From Methylobacterium sp. W2 (lineage in GTDB: Bacteria; Pseudomonadota; Alphaproteobacteria; Rhizobiales; Beijerinckiaceae), in NCBI RefSeq assembly GCF_020662345.1, contig NZ_VMOA01000033.1, forward strand, positions 1 to 64,000: a stretch of DNA of 64,000 bases, in the 5' to 3' direction. Under the pieces are notes generated by a model. The model was not told the origin of the DNA. It worked only from the letters and a program-made list of their open reading frames with translations, and searched no databases. The position numbers and the translations under genes are program-made. Positions 1 through 8,372 of this stretch are shown here, piece after piece. Each line of letters starts with the position of its first letter. The first letter of the stretch is position 1.

Positions 1-2
1 GT

Positions 3-629
3 GGCTCCCTGTCGCCCATCGTCCAAGCCCTGCTGATGCTGCTCCTACAGAAGGGTGGCGGCGGGTTGAGCGATATCCTCGGCGGCGGCAGGGGAGCGCC
101 CGAGGAGCGCGAGCAGGGCCGGCGCGGTCCCCCCGAACCCTACGACGACGCTGACCAGGGCGGCTTCAACCAAGACCGCGACCGGGGCGGCTATAGCAGC
201 GGATCGGGGGGATCATCGCCTGAAGGCGATTTCAGCGATCTGTCGGGGATGCTCGATGGACCCGGCGGTGGTCAGGGCTACCAGGGCTCTCGCGATCAGG
301 GACATTCATCCGGCGCGGGGCCCTATAGCCGCCCCGATCAGGACCAGGGCGATGAACTCGGTGGGTTCGATGGGTTGTTCGACCGGCTTCATCGCGGCGG
401 CCTCGGCGACGCCATCGGTTCCTGGATCGGGCATGGACAGAACCAGCCGGTGGAGCCCAACCGGCTCGCCGATGCGCTCGGCTCAGACACCGTGAACACG
501 CTGCAGAGCCGCACCGGCCTGTCCCGCGACGATCTGCTGTCGCAGCTTGCTCAGGCACTTCCCGGCGTCATCGACGGTCTGACACCGCAGGGGCGTAAGC
601 CCGATCCAGAAGAGCGTCGCGGCTGGTAG
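3..629 (+). CDS. YidB-like (DUF937) protein, 5' end cut by window
   Basis: The reading frame is open from the left edge, so the start lies outside the window. The C-terminal part, with LADALG, a TGLSRDDLLSQLAQALP stretch and PGVIDGLTP, matches the YidB/DUF937 family, whose function is poorly known. Between the conserved N-terminal and C-terminal parts lies a segment of about 100 residues rich in Gly, Asp, Gln and Arg, which ordinary YidB proteins of about 130 residues lack. It is probably disordered. The stop is 7 bp from the convergent mutM stop. Family assignment is from the C-terminal motif only. Confidence 0.75.
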   Translation, partial: GSLSPIVQALLMLLLQKGGGGLSDILGGGRGAPEEREQGRRGPPEPYDDADQGGFNQDRDRGGYSSGSGGSSPEGDFSDLSGMLDGPGGGQGYQGSRDQGHSSGAGPYSRPDQDQGDELGGFDGLFDRLHRGGLGDAIGSWIGHGQNQPVEPNRLADALGSDTVNTLQSRTGLSRDDLLSQLAQALPGVIDGLTPQGRKPDPEERRGW

Positions 630-636
630 CGCGGCC

Positions 637-1557
637 TCAGGCCCGGCGGCTCGCAAGGCTGCCCGGCTTGGCGGGCTGGCAGTTGGCACAGTAGAAGGTC
701 GAGCGCCCCGATTGCACGATCCGCGCGACGGTGCCGCCGCAGCCTTTCGCCGTACAGGGCTCGCCCGTGCGGTCGTAGACCCGGAACGCATGCTGGAACG
801 AACCCGACCCGCCATCGGTATGGGCATAGTCGCGCAGGGTGGACCCGCCGGCAGCGACGGCCTCGGTGAGCACATCGCGGATCATTCGCGCCAGCAATCG
901 TGCCTTCACCGTCGGCCGCCCATCCTCCTTTGCCAGGGTTCCCGCTGGCAATTCGGGATGCAACCCGGCACGGTGAAGCGCTTCGCAGACATAGATGTTG
1001 CCGAGACCGGCGATCAGCCGCTGATCGAGGAGTGCCGCCTTCAAGGGCGTAATCTTGTTACGGAAGAGGAGCGCCAGGCTTTCCGGGCTCATGGCTTCGC
1101 TCAGCGGCTCGATCCCTATCGCGGCGAAATGCCTGCAGCCGGCAAGGTTCAGGGTCGGCACGAGGTCCATGAAGCCGAAGCGGCGCGCGTCGTTATAGGT
1201 GACGGTGGCTCCGTTCGACATCGCCATCACCACGTGGTCGTGCTTGGCGTTGCCGAGCGCCCCTTCGAGGTAGAAATCTCCTGGCGAGACGTTGCGACCA
1301 TCCGGCAACGCCACGTCGAATCGCCCACTCATGCCGAGATGCAGGATCAGTGTCTCCCCGGTGTCGAGGCCGGCGGTAAGGTACTTCGCCCGTCGCGCGA
1401 GATCGGTCACCGAGGCGCCTTCGAGCCGCTGGGCGAAGCGCTCGGGGAAGGGAAACCGCAGGTTCGGCCGGCGCAGGGTCACACGCGAGAATCGTGCGCC
1501 CACCATCGCGGGGGAAAGCCCGCGACGGACGGTTTCGACTTCGGGCAGTTCTGGCAT
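637..1557 (-). CDS. mutM: Formamidopyrimidine-DNA glycosylase (Fpg/MutM)
   Basis: Bifunctional DNA glycosylase and AP lyase that removes 8-oxoguanine and other oxidised purines. The protein starts [14 protein letters not shown]; Pro2 becomes the catalytic N-terminal nucleophile and Glu3 follows. A helix-two-turn-helix region ([18 protein letters not shown]) lies near residues 170-190, and a C-terminal zinc finger with two CxxC-like pairs (CTAKGC, CANC) lies near residues 265-295. Its 306 residues are slightly longer than E. coli MutM (269). It is divergent from ubiE, an arrangement common in alphaproteobacteria. Confidence 0.96.
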   Translation of the reverse strand: MPELPEVETVRRGLSPAMVGARFSRVTLRRPNLRFPFPERFAQRLEGASVTDLARRAKYLTAGLDTGETLILHLGMSGRFDVALPDGRNVSPGDFYLEGALGNAKHDHVVMAMSNGATVTYNDARRFGFMDLVPTLNLAGCRHFAAIGIEPLSEAMSPESLALLFRNKITPLKAALLDQRLIAGLGNIYVCEALHRAGLHPELPAGTLAKEDGRPTVKARLLARMIRDVLTEAVAAGGSTLRDYAHTDGGSGSFQHAFRVYDRTGEPCTAKGCGGTVARIVQSGRSTFYCANCQPAKPGSLASRRA

Positions 1558-1702
1558 GGAGGGGGGCGAGGCTCTGGATCGTGGGATGGTGCCTGCATGA
1601 CGAGGGCCGGCATCTGCCGCCGATCGTCATGCACCTGTCTAACCCGGCACATGGCGATCCTGGCCGGCTTTCGCTATGACGCTCGCGCAAGAGGATGGTG
1701 AC

Positions 1703-2476
1703 ATGAGTTCGGCCGAGCGTTCGAAGGACGAGACCAGCACGCATTTCGGGTTCGAGCAGGTTGCGCTCGACGAGAAGCAGGGGCGTGTCGACGACGTGTT
1801 CCGCTCCGTGGCGAAGCGCTACGACCTGATGAACGACCTGATGTCGGGCGGGCTTCACCGCGCCTGGAAATCGCATCTCATCTCGATGCTGCGGCCGCCG
1901 CGCAACCGACCTTTCCACCATCTCGACGTGGCCGGCGGCACCGCCGACATCGCCTTTCGCTGCCTGGAGGCGGGTGGCCCCGAGACCCATGTCACGGTGC
2001 TCGACATCAACGAGGCGATGCTGCGCGTCGGCGCCGAGCGGGCCGGCCACCGCTATGACGGTCGGATCGATTTCGTCACCGCCAATGCCGAGTCGCTGCC
2101 CCTGCCGAATGAGGCCTTCGACGCCTACACCATCGCCTTCGGCATCCGGAACGTCCCCCGGATCGACCTCGCCCTCGCCGAGGCGCGCCGCGTCCTGAAG
2201 CCCGGCGGACGCTTCCTGTGCCTGGAATTCTCCAAGGTCGATCTGCCGGTCCTCGACCGGATCTATGACGCCTATTCGTTCCACGTGATCCCGCGCCTGG
2301 GCGCCAGCGTGGCCGGCGACGCGGAATCCTATCGCTACCTCGTGGAATCCATCCGCAAGTTCCCCAGTCCGGGTCGCTTTGCCGGCATGATAGAGGAGGC
2401 CGGGTTCAAGCACGTCACCCACCGGCCCCTGTCCGGCGGGATCGTGGCGATCCATTCCGGCTGGAAGATCTCGTGA
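1703..2476 (+). CDS. ubiE: Demethylmenaquinone/2-methoxy-6-polyprenyl-1,4-benzoquinol methylase
   Basis: SAM-dependent C-methyltransferase of ubiquinone biosynthesis. The signature [20 protein letters not shown] is near the N-terminus. The SAM-binding motif [12 protein letters not shown], the acidic LDINEAM loop and the family motif IAFGIRNVP follow. I chose the ATG at 1703 because GAGGA lies 8 bases upstream; an in-frame ATG at 1676 would add nine residues without a good ribosome site. The predicted length of 257 residues is normal. ubiB follows after about 110 bp, so the two quinone genes are probably co-transcribed. Confidence 0.95.
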   Translation: MSSAERSKDETSTHFGFEQVALDEKQGRVDDVFRSVAKRYDLMNDLMSGGLHRAWKSHLISMLRPPRNRPFHHLDVAGGTADIAFRCLEAGGPETHVTVLDINEAMLRVGAERAGHRYDGRIDFVTANAESLPLPNEAFDAYTIAFGIRNVPRIDLALAEARRVLKPGGRFLCLEFSKVDLPVLDRIYDAYSFHVIPRLGASVAGDAESYRYLVESIRKFPSPGRFAGMIEEAGFKHVTHRPLSGGIVAIHSGWKIS

Positions 2477-2585
2477 CGCCGGATCGATCTGCTCAAATCG
2501 GTGCCTTAATGCACCACCTCAGGATGAGGGGCATGGGTGGACTGAAGCGGCGTTTAGCCTTGAACGCCCGCCTTGAAAGCACTCC

Positions 2586-4142
2586 ATGCTAGGCGCCATC
2601 GTCTACCTCATCCGCGGCGCCGGGGTCGGCTTCGTGCTGGCGCGCGAAGGTGGGCTGTCTTTCATCGACCCCACCGAATTGCCGCCGCACCTGCGCTTCG
2701 CCCTGAAGCTCGGGCGAATGTTCGAACGTCCGGGCCTCGGCGCCGGGGCGGGGCCGCTGCAGCGCGCTCTGACCCGGCTCGGCCCCTCCTACGTCAAGTT
2801 CGGCCAGTTCCTGGCGACGCGGCCCGACATCGTCGGCATGAACGCCGCCCTCGATCTCGAGAAGCTGCAGGACCGGGTGCCGCCTTTCCCGCAGGAACAG
2901 GCGATCCGCGTGGTCGAGGCCGCGTTCGGCAAGCCGGTGCGCGAACTGTTCCTGTCCTTCAGCGAGCCCGTGGCCGCTGCCTCCATCGCCCAGGTCCATA
3001 AGGCCCAAATCCTCGATGCGAACGGCGTCGAGCGGGTGCTGGCGGTGAAGATAATGCGGCCGGGCGTGCGCGAGCGGTTTCAGCGCGATCTCCAAGTCAT
3101 GCGGTTCATGGCCCGCGTGGTCCATGCCCTGTCGCCGAAGGCCGAGCGCCTGCGCCCGCGCGACGTGGTCGAGATCCTCGCCCGCTCGGTGATGATGGAG
3201 ATGGATTTCCGGCTCGAAGCCGCGGCCATGTCCGAGCTCGCCCAGAACACCAAGGACGACACCGATTTTCGCGTGCCGAAGCCCGAATGGGAGCTGACCG
3301 CGCGGGACGTCCTGTCGAGCGAATGGATCGAGGGCATCCGCCTCAACGACCGCGCCGCCATCGTCGCCGCCGGCCATGACCCCAAGGCGCTTGGCCTCGC
3401 GGTCATCCAGTCCTTCCTGCGGCAGGCGATCCGCGACGGTTTCTTCCACGCCGACATGCATCCCGGCAACCTGTTCGTCGATGCGAGCGGCACGCTGGTT
3501 GCGGTGGATTTCGGCATCATGGGCCGGCTCGGCATCATGGAACGGCGCTTCCTCGCCGAGATCCTGCTCGGCTTCATCCTGCGCGACTACAAGCGCGTGG
3601 CGCAGGTGCATTTCGAGGCCGGCTACGTGCCGGCACACCACTCGGTGGAGGATTTCGCCCAGGCCATCCGTGCCATCGGCGAGCCGATTCACCAGCGCAG
3701 GGCCGACGAGATCTCGATGGCCAAGGTGCTGACCCTGCTCTTCGACATCACCGCTCTGTTCGACATGAGCACGCGCACAGAGCTGGTGATGCTGCAGAAG
3801 ACCATGGTGGTGGTGGAGGGCGTCGCCCGTTCCCTCGATCCGCAGCTCGACATGTGGACCGGGGCGGAGCCGGTGGTGCGCTCCTGGATCGCGCGCAATC
3901 TCGGGCCTCTCGGGCGAATCGAGGGTGCGGGACGCGCCGCCCTGACCCTGTCCGACGTCGTCACCGACCTGCCCGATCTCGCCCAGCGCCTGCGCCGTAT
4001 CCTCGTGCGTCTCGACGAAAGCGGAACCGGCGACCGCAAGGCGCTGGAGAGCATCGCCCGCAAGGAGCGCCGCCGGGCGCTCTGGTCCACGGCTGCGCTC
4101 TGGGCCATCGCGGCAGGGGCACTGGTGATGGCGTTCCGGTAG
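2586..4142 (+). CDS. ubiB: UbiB ABC1-family atypical kinase, ubiquinone biosynthesis
   Basis: ABC1/ADCK-type protein needed for coenzyme Q synthesis; it is thought to be an ATPase or lipid-handling partner of the Ubi complex. Visible family features are the KxGQ-type motif YVKFGQFLATRPDI near residue 75, the A-rich loop AAASIAQVHKA, a catalytic-loop-like HADMHPGNLF, and the metal-binding AVDFGIMG. Two hydrophobic segments at the extreme C-terminus (LWSTAALWAIAAGALVMAF) fit membrane anchoring. The 518 residues match the family. It follows ubiE and precedes coaBC on the same strand. Confidence 0.95.
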   Translation: MLGAIVYLIRGAGVGFVLAREGGLSFIDPTELPPHLRFALKLGRMFERPGLGAGAGPLQRALTRLGPSYVKFGQFLATRPDIVGMNAALDLEKLQDRVPPFPQEQAIRVVEAAFGKPVRELFLSFSEPVAAASIAQVHKAQILDANGVERVLAVKIMRPGVRERFQRDLQVMRFMARVVHALSPKAERLRPRDVVEILARSVMMEMDFRLEAAAMSELAQNTKDDTDFRVPKPEWELTARDVLSSEWIEGIRLNDRAAIVAAGHDPKALGLAVIQSFLRQAIRDGFFHADMHPGNLFVDASGTLVAVDFGIMGRLGIMERRFLAEILLGFILRDYKRVAQVHFEAGYVPAHHSVEDFAQAIRAIGEPIHQRRADEISMAKVLTLLFDITALFDMSTRTELVMLQKTMVVVEGVARSLDPQLDMWTGAEPVVRSWIARNLGPLGRIEGAGRAALTLSDVVTDLPDLAQRLRRILVRLDESGTGDRKALESIARKERRRALWSTAALWAIAAGALVMAFR

Positions 4143-4241
4143 GACCGTAATGAACGGGATGGCGAGCATGTCGCTGTTCGTCGTTCCGTGCCGGACCCGT
4201 CCGCGGTGGACGATCACGACGAGCGGGAGTAGCCCTCCATC

Positions 4242-5513
4242 ATGACCCTCCCCCTCCAGAACCGACGCATTCTGCTGATCATCGGTGGCGGCATCGCCGC
4301 CTACAAGTCGTTGGACCTGATCCGTCGCCTGCGCGAGCGCGGGGCGCGGGTGCGCCCGCTGCTCACGGCAGGTGCGCAAGAATTCGTGACCCCCCTCGCT
4401 GCCGCTGCCCTCGCCGGGGAGCGCGCCCATACCGACCTGTTCGACCGGGCGGAGGAAGCCGATATCGGCCATATCAAGCTGGCGCGCGATGCGGATGCCA
4501 TCGTGGTCGCGCCCGCCACTGCGAACCTGATGGCGCGGATGGCGAGTGGCGATGCGTCGGACCTCGCCTCTACGGTTCTCCTGGCGACGACGCTGCCGAT
4601 CCTGATCGCTCCGGCGATGAATGTCCGCATGTGGCAGCATCCGGCGACGCGACGGAACCTCGCGACCCTGAAGGCCGACGGTGTCCGGGTGGTCGGACCC
4701 AATGACGGCGCCATGGCCGAAGCCGAATTCGGGCCGGGCCGCCTCGCCGAACCCCTGGAAATCGCCGACGCGGTCGAAGCTCTGCTCGGTGACCACGCGA
4801 AAGCGACCTTGGCGACGGTCAGCGGATTCGGCTTCCTCGCGGGCCGGTTGCCGCAGAAGCCCCTCGCCGGCCGGCACGTCCTCGTCACCTCCGGCCCGAC
4901 GCACGAACCGATCGACCCGGTGCGCTATCTCGCCAACCGTTCGTCCGGGCGGCAGGGCCACGCCATCGCCGCGGCCGCCGCAGAGGCGGGCGCGGAGGTG
5001 ACGCTGATCTCCGGTCCCGTGGCGATCGCCGATCCGAAGGGCGTCACGGTGGTGCGCGTGGAAACCGCGCGGGAGATGCTGGCGGCGGTGGAGGCCGCCC
5101 TCCCGGCCGACCTCGCCATCTTCGCCGCGGCGGTGGGTGACTGGCGCCCTGCGCAGGACCGCGCGTCCAAGATCAAGAAGGATGGCGCGGCCGTGCCGCC
5201 CCTCGCCCTCGTGGAGAATCCGGACATTCTCGCGACCATCGCCAACCGCAGCGAGGGGCGCCCGACCCTGGTGGTCGGCTTTGCTGCCGAAACCGATTCG
5301 GTGATCGCCCATGCCCGCGCGAAGATCGCCCGCAAGGGCTGCGACCTGCTCGTCGCCAACGACGTCTCCGCCGAGGGCGGCGTCATGGGCGGCACTGCCA
5401 ACACCATCCATCTGCTCGACCGGGAGGGCGGGCTGGAGACATGGCCGACCCTCGACAAGGACGAGGTCGGGCGACGGCTGGTGGAGCGCTTCGCCGCACG
5501 GCTCGCATCGTGA
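4242..5513 (+). CDS. coaBC: Bifunctional phosphopantothenoylcysteine decarboxylase / phosphopantothenate-cysteine ligase
   Basis: Catalyses two consecutive steps of coenzyme A synthesis. The N-terminal flavoprotein decarboxylase (CoaC, about residues 1-185) shows IGGGIAAYKSLDL, a PATANLMARMASG loop and the APAMNVRMW substrate-binding motif. The C-terminal CTP-dependent ligase (CoaB) shows TSGPTHEPIDPVRYLANRSS and the KIKK lysines (residues about 305-310). Length 423 is typical. In many relatives dut follows; here no dut is visible downstream, only a short intergenic stretch and a small membrane ORF. Confidence 0.96.
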   Translation: MTLPLQNRRILLIIGGGIAAYKSLDLIRRLRERGARVRPLLTAGAQEFVTPLAAAALAGERAHTDLFDRAEEADIGHIKLARDADAIVVAPATANLMARMASGDASDLASTVLLATTLPILIAPAMNVRMWQHPATRRNLATLKADGVRVVGPNDGAMAEAEFGPGRLAEPLEIADAVEALLGDHAKATLATVSGFGFLAGRLPQKPLAGRHVLVTSGPTHEPIDPVRYLANRSSGRQGHAIAAAAAEAGAEVTLISGPVAIADPKGVTVVRVETAREMLAAVEAALPADLAIFAAAVGDWRPAQDRASKIKKDGAAVPPLALVENPDILATIANRSEGRPTLVVGFAAETDSVIAHARAKIARKGCDLLVANDVSAEGGVMGGTANTIHLLDREGGLETWPTLDKDEVGRRLVERFAARLAS

Positions 5514-5758
5514 TGCGGATCGATCTCGCTTATGCGACGTTAAGACTTGACGAACCCTTCGCACCGCATCATGTGGTCGCAACCGCCTTCGCTCGGCACC
5601 TGCTCGGCTCGGTGGATCACAGGAACTTTCGAACCCAATGCCCAGCGACAGTAGTCGATGGACCGCGCCGACTTCGGCCGACAGCGTGTTGAGCGCCTGA
5701 TCGCTTGATCGGGTTCATCCGCGATCGGCCCTGACGGCCGGTCGAACGAGGTGAGCCC

Positions 5759-5968
5759 ATGACCTTCCAGACCCTTGCTTTCCGCCGTGCCCGCTCGCGC
5801 GCCGCCTCCCCGTCCCGCGACAACAGCGTGGCGTTGATCCTCGTGGTGATGATGACACTGGTCTTCGGGCCCGTCATCGGCATGCATCTCGTGGCGGCCT
5901 TCGCCCCCTCCTCGCTTCCCTCGACGTTGATGACGCGCTCGACCGGCGGGGCACTTCCGCCGGGCTGA
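5759..5968 (+). CDS. Small single-pass membrane protein, hypothetical
   Basis: A 69-residue ORF with a basic N-terminus (several Arg in residues 9-21) and one hydrophobic stretch, VALILVVMMTLVFGPVIGMHLVAAF, at about residues 24-48. A strong ribosome site (GAGGTGAG) sits 4 bases before the ATG, which is the main reason to believe it. I do not recognise a family. About 245 bp separate it from coaBC; that gap holds no other convincing ORF. Confidence 0.5.
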   Translation: MTFQTLAFRRARSRAASPSRDNSVALILVVMMTLVFGPVIGMHLVAAFAPSSLPSTLMTRSTGGALPPG

Positions 5969-5991
5969 GTCCGGCGGCTACAGCACTCCTC

Positions 5992-6399
5992 CTAGGATTG
6001 CGGTGGAATGGCTGCCGGATCCATGTGCATCAGCTCCCAGACATGACCGTCGAGGTCCTGGAACGAGCAGCCATACATGAAGCCGTAATCCGTGTTCGGC
6101 TTCCAAGGCTTGGCGCCGGCCGCCAGCGCCTTGGCCAGGGTATCGTCGACCTCCTGACGGGATTCGCAGGAGAGACAGGTCAGCACTTCGGTGGCCTTCG
6201 TCGCGTCGCTGATGTCGCCGGTGATGAAGTCCCGAAAGCGCGGTTCCGTCAACAGCATCACGAAGATGCTGTCCGACACCACCATGCAAGCCGCGGTCTC
6301 ATCGGTGAAGGCCGGGTTGAAGGTGAAGCCGAGGGCACCGAAGAACGTCTTTGAGGCTTCGAGATCCTTCACCGGCAGATTGATGAAGATCACCCGCAT
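5992..6399 (-). CDS. VOC (glyoxalase/bleomycin resistance) family protein
   Basis: A 135-residue single VOC module of the lactoylglutathione-lyase-like type: the start MRVIFINLPVKDLEAS, the central FFGALGFTFNPAFTDE, and the end QDLDGHVWELMHMDP. These are the two beta-alpha-beta-beta-beta halves, with a metal-ligand Glu in the WELMHMD strand. Substrate is unknown. I moved the start to the ATG at 6399, where AAGGAG lies upstream; a longer in-frame extension to 6540 lacks family similarity. The neighbouring gene on the same strand is a glutathione transferase about 50 bp upstream, so a shared detoxification role is possible. Confidence 0.85.
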   Translation of the reverse strand: MRVIFINLPVKDLEASKTFFGALGFTFNPAFTDETAACMVVSDSIFVMLLTEPRFRDFITGDISDATKATEVLTCLSCESRQEVDDTLAKALAAGAKPWKPNTDYGFMYGCSFQDLDGHVWELMHMDPAAIPPQS

Positions 6400-6451
6400 G
6401 TCTGACGCTCCTTGGTTTGGACATGAATGGAGAACCGGCGTGCCGAGCCGC

Positions 6452-7084
6452 TCAGACGGCTTCCTGCTGCCGGTCGGCGAGAGCCGCTTCCTCCGCCTGC
6501 ATCTTGCGGAAGGCGGGGCGATCCTTGATCCGTGCGACATAGGCTACGATCACGGGCTCTTCCGGGACGAGTTTGAACGCGGTCATCCAGGCGAGTGCGG
6601 CACCCCAGAGGATATCGGCGGCGCTGAACCGTTCGCCCAGAAGATACGGCCCCGTCGCCAGACCCGCGACGAGGCTATCGAGAACCGAGTCGAAACTGCC
6701 ATAGGGTGACATCGCCATGGGGCCTGGCTCTCTCTCCAGAGCGCGGTCGATCACCGCGGGCTCGAAGCACGATCCGTAGAGGATCATCCAGCGCAGATAG
6801 GGCCCGCGCAGCGGGTCTCCGATCGGCGGCGCGAGGCCCTTCTCGGCGAACTCGTCGGCCAGGTAGAGATAGATGGCCGGCTGCTCGGTGATGACCGCAT
6901 CCCCGTGCCGGATGGCGGGGACCTTGCCAAGGGGATTGATCGCCAGATAGGCGGCCTCGCGCTGCTCCCCCGCCCGCATATTGAGAACGTGTAGGCGATA
7001 GGGCGCCTGAAGCTCTTCCAGCAGGATCCGGACGCCGGAAGAGCGCGTGTTGGGTGAATGATAGAGCGTAATCTCGGAGGTCAT
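6452..7084 (-). CDS. Glutathione S-transferase family protein
   Basis: A 210-residue cytosolic GST. The N-terminal thioredoxin-like domain has the start ITLYHSPNTRSSGVRILLEEL, with a Ser/Asn active-site region, the cis-Pro motif GKVPAIRHG near residue 55 and the glutathione-contact ITEQPAIYLYLADEF. The C-terminal helical domain includes FSAADILWGAAL. The substrate cannot be told from sequence. It lies upstream of the VOC gene on the same strand and is probably co-transcribed with it. Confidence 0.88.
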   Translation of the reverse strand: MTSEITLYHSPNTRSSGVRILLEELQAPYRLHVLNMRAGEQREAAYLAINPLGKVPAIRHGDAVITEQPAIYLYLADEFAEKGLAPPIGDPLRGPYLRWMILYGSCFEPAVIDRALEREPGPMAMSPYGSFDSVLDSLVAGLATGPYLLGERFSAADILWGAALAWMTAFKLVPEEPVIVAYVARIKDRPAFRKMQAEEAALADRQQEAV

Positions 7085-7542
7085 ATACCCGGCTTCGGTT
7101 GCGAATCGTGGAAGGACATTCTCGCTTATGCGCAGTCCCGGTCAAACGTCGTTTCATCGCCGGGCAGAAAAAGACAAGGACCCGACCATCGTGCCGTTAC
7201 CGAACCGGTTGTATCGGGGCGCCCCGTTTGACTGTCAAAGTCATGGATGGTCCGCCCGTATCCGGATACTATACTTGGTGTCAGGTCTCAGCTTGTCCCG
7301 ATCAGGGTGGTCCATCGGAAACGTCGGTTGCAGAATCGAAGGTTCAGCAGCATCGGCGGGACGGACATTCGCGTCGGTCGCGTTGACGGAATGCCGGGGC
7401 GTGTCTATAGAGCGCGCTTCGCCGACAGGCCGCGTTTACGCAGCCCGTCGGCTTCGCCATTGCCCGAACAACCTTCGCGCGTAGACCGACACACCAAGCC
7501 CGCGGGCTCGTCGGCATCGCCCTACATGAACGAGGATGCCCC
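7085..7542. other. Intergenic region between GST gene and rpsT
   Basis: About 460 bp with no convincing gene; the short ORFs in it have no ribosome sites or recognisable products. It must hold the divergent promoters of the GST gene and rpsT. A TTGACT hexamer occurs at 7228-7233, and a TATACT-like sequence occurs near 7270, but the spacing between them does not make a standard promoter. Confidence 0.4.
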
Positions 7543-7809
7543 ATGGCCAACACCGTGTCGGCCAAGAAAATGACCCGCAAGATCGCGAAGCGGACCGCTG
7601 TGAACCGCTCGCGCCGCAGCCGTATGCGTACCTTCCTCCGCAAGGTCGAAGAGGCGATTGCCGGCGGCGACCAGACCGTTGCGCTGACCGCCCTGCGGGC
7701 AGCCGAGCCCGAGATCATGCGGGCCGCTCAGCACGGCATCGTTCATAAGAACAACGCCTCCCGGAAGGTTTCGCGCCTCGCGGCGCGGGTCAAGGCTCTC
7801 GCAGCCTGA
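7543..7809 (+). CDS. rpsT: 30S ribosomal protein S20
   Basis: An 88-residue basic protein beginning [21 protein letters not shown], with the family's [15 protein letters not shown] helix and the C-terminal [19 protein letters not shown] motif that contacts 16S rRNA. Length is exactly typical. It stands alone in front of dnaA, as in many alphaproteobacteria, and is followed by a strong terminator, so it is a single-gene transcript. Confidence 0.98.
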   Translation: MANTVSAKKMTRKIAKRTAVNRSRRSRMRTFLRKVEEAIAGGDQTVALTALRAAEPEIMRAAQHGIVHKNNASRKVSRLAARVKALAA

Positions 7810-7831
7810 TCCCTCTCTTCCTTGGATGACG

Positions 7832-7867
7832 CGAAAGAAGCCCGGCCTCAGTGCCGGGCTTCTTTCG
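7832..7867 (+). terminator. Rho-independent terminator of rpsT
   Basis: A perfect 15-bp inverted repeat (arms 7832-7846 and 7853-7867) with a 6-base CTCAGT loop, followed by TTTC, 22 bases after the rpsT stop. It separates rpsT from dnaA. Confidence 0.92.
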
Positions 7868-7987
7868 TTTCAGGCTCCGGTTTCTCGTCCCAGTTCCGCT
7901 GCTCCCGCAGCGAGAGCCTGCCGGATTTTTCGTCGCGGGCGCCGGCCATCTCTGACCGGCCCGTCTAGTTGGTTGAGGCTCCAATCC

Positions 7988-8269
7988 GAGTCGAACCGTT
8001 AACCCTACTGGCGAATCTGGCATGTTGCGGAGTCTAGAGGGGCTGTGTAGATTAATGATCTCTCGCCAAAAGCGAGAAAATTCACACTTAATTCAAACCT
8101 ATCCGAATCGTCCGCAAGACTTCGGACGGTTCTGGACTCGGCGCGGATCAGCGAGACTCTCGCGGCATCTCACACTGCTTTCCCCGCAACCCCCGTTGTT
8201 AGGAGAACCGTAGCTTATTGTTGATAGGGTCTCCTCATTGGCAAAAGCCTGCGGTGGGGGTGTTGACTC
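7988..8269. promoter_or_regulatory. dnaA leader with seven GANTC (CcrM-type) sites
   Basis: The 505-bp gap between the rpsT terminator and dnaA has no gene. It contains GANTC at 7988, 8013, 8030, 8105, 8135, 8155 and 8265, seven in 282 bp where about one is expected. Two 6-bp hairpins also lie here (about 8060 and 8110). GANTC is the target of the alphaproteobacterial methylase CcrM, which influences dnaA transcription in Caulobacter. I saw no consensus DnaA boxes, so there is no evidence of oriC here. Confidence 0.5.
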
Positions 8270-8372
8270 CGCCGGATCTCTATGGGTTCCGCGAATTCCT
8301 TGCGGGGCGTGATCTCAGTCAAGTGTGCGTACGTTCCGGGCGGCGGCTTCCGTCCTCGGCGCGAGGAGAGCG

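Noticed and set aside
2589..5582. A 997-codon open frame on the minus strand opposite ubiB and coaBC
   Set aside because: It is a shadow frame from high-GC codon bias; it has no ribosome site or family, and the plus strand holds two well-supported genes.
5514..5758. A dut gene after coaBC, expected from related gene orders
   Set aside because: No frame here encodes dUTPase motifs; dut must lie elsewhere or be absent.
7868..8372. Possible oriC upstream of dnaA
   Set aside because: No consensus DnaA boxes (TTATCCACA-like) or AT-rich unwinding region seen; the region is better described as a dnaA leader.
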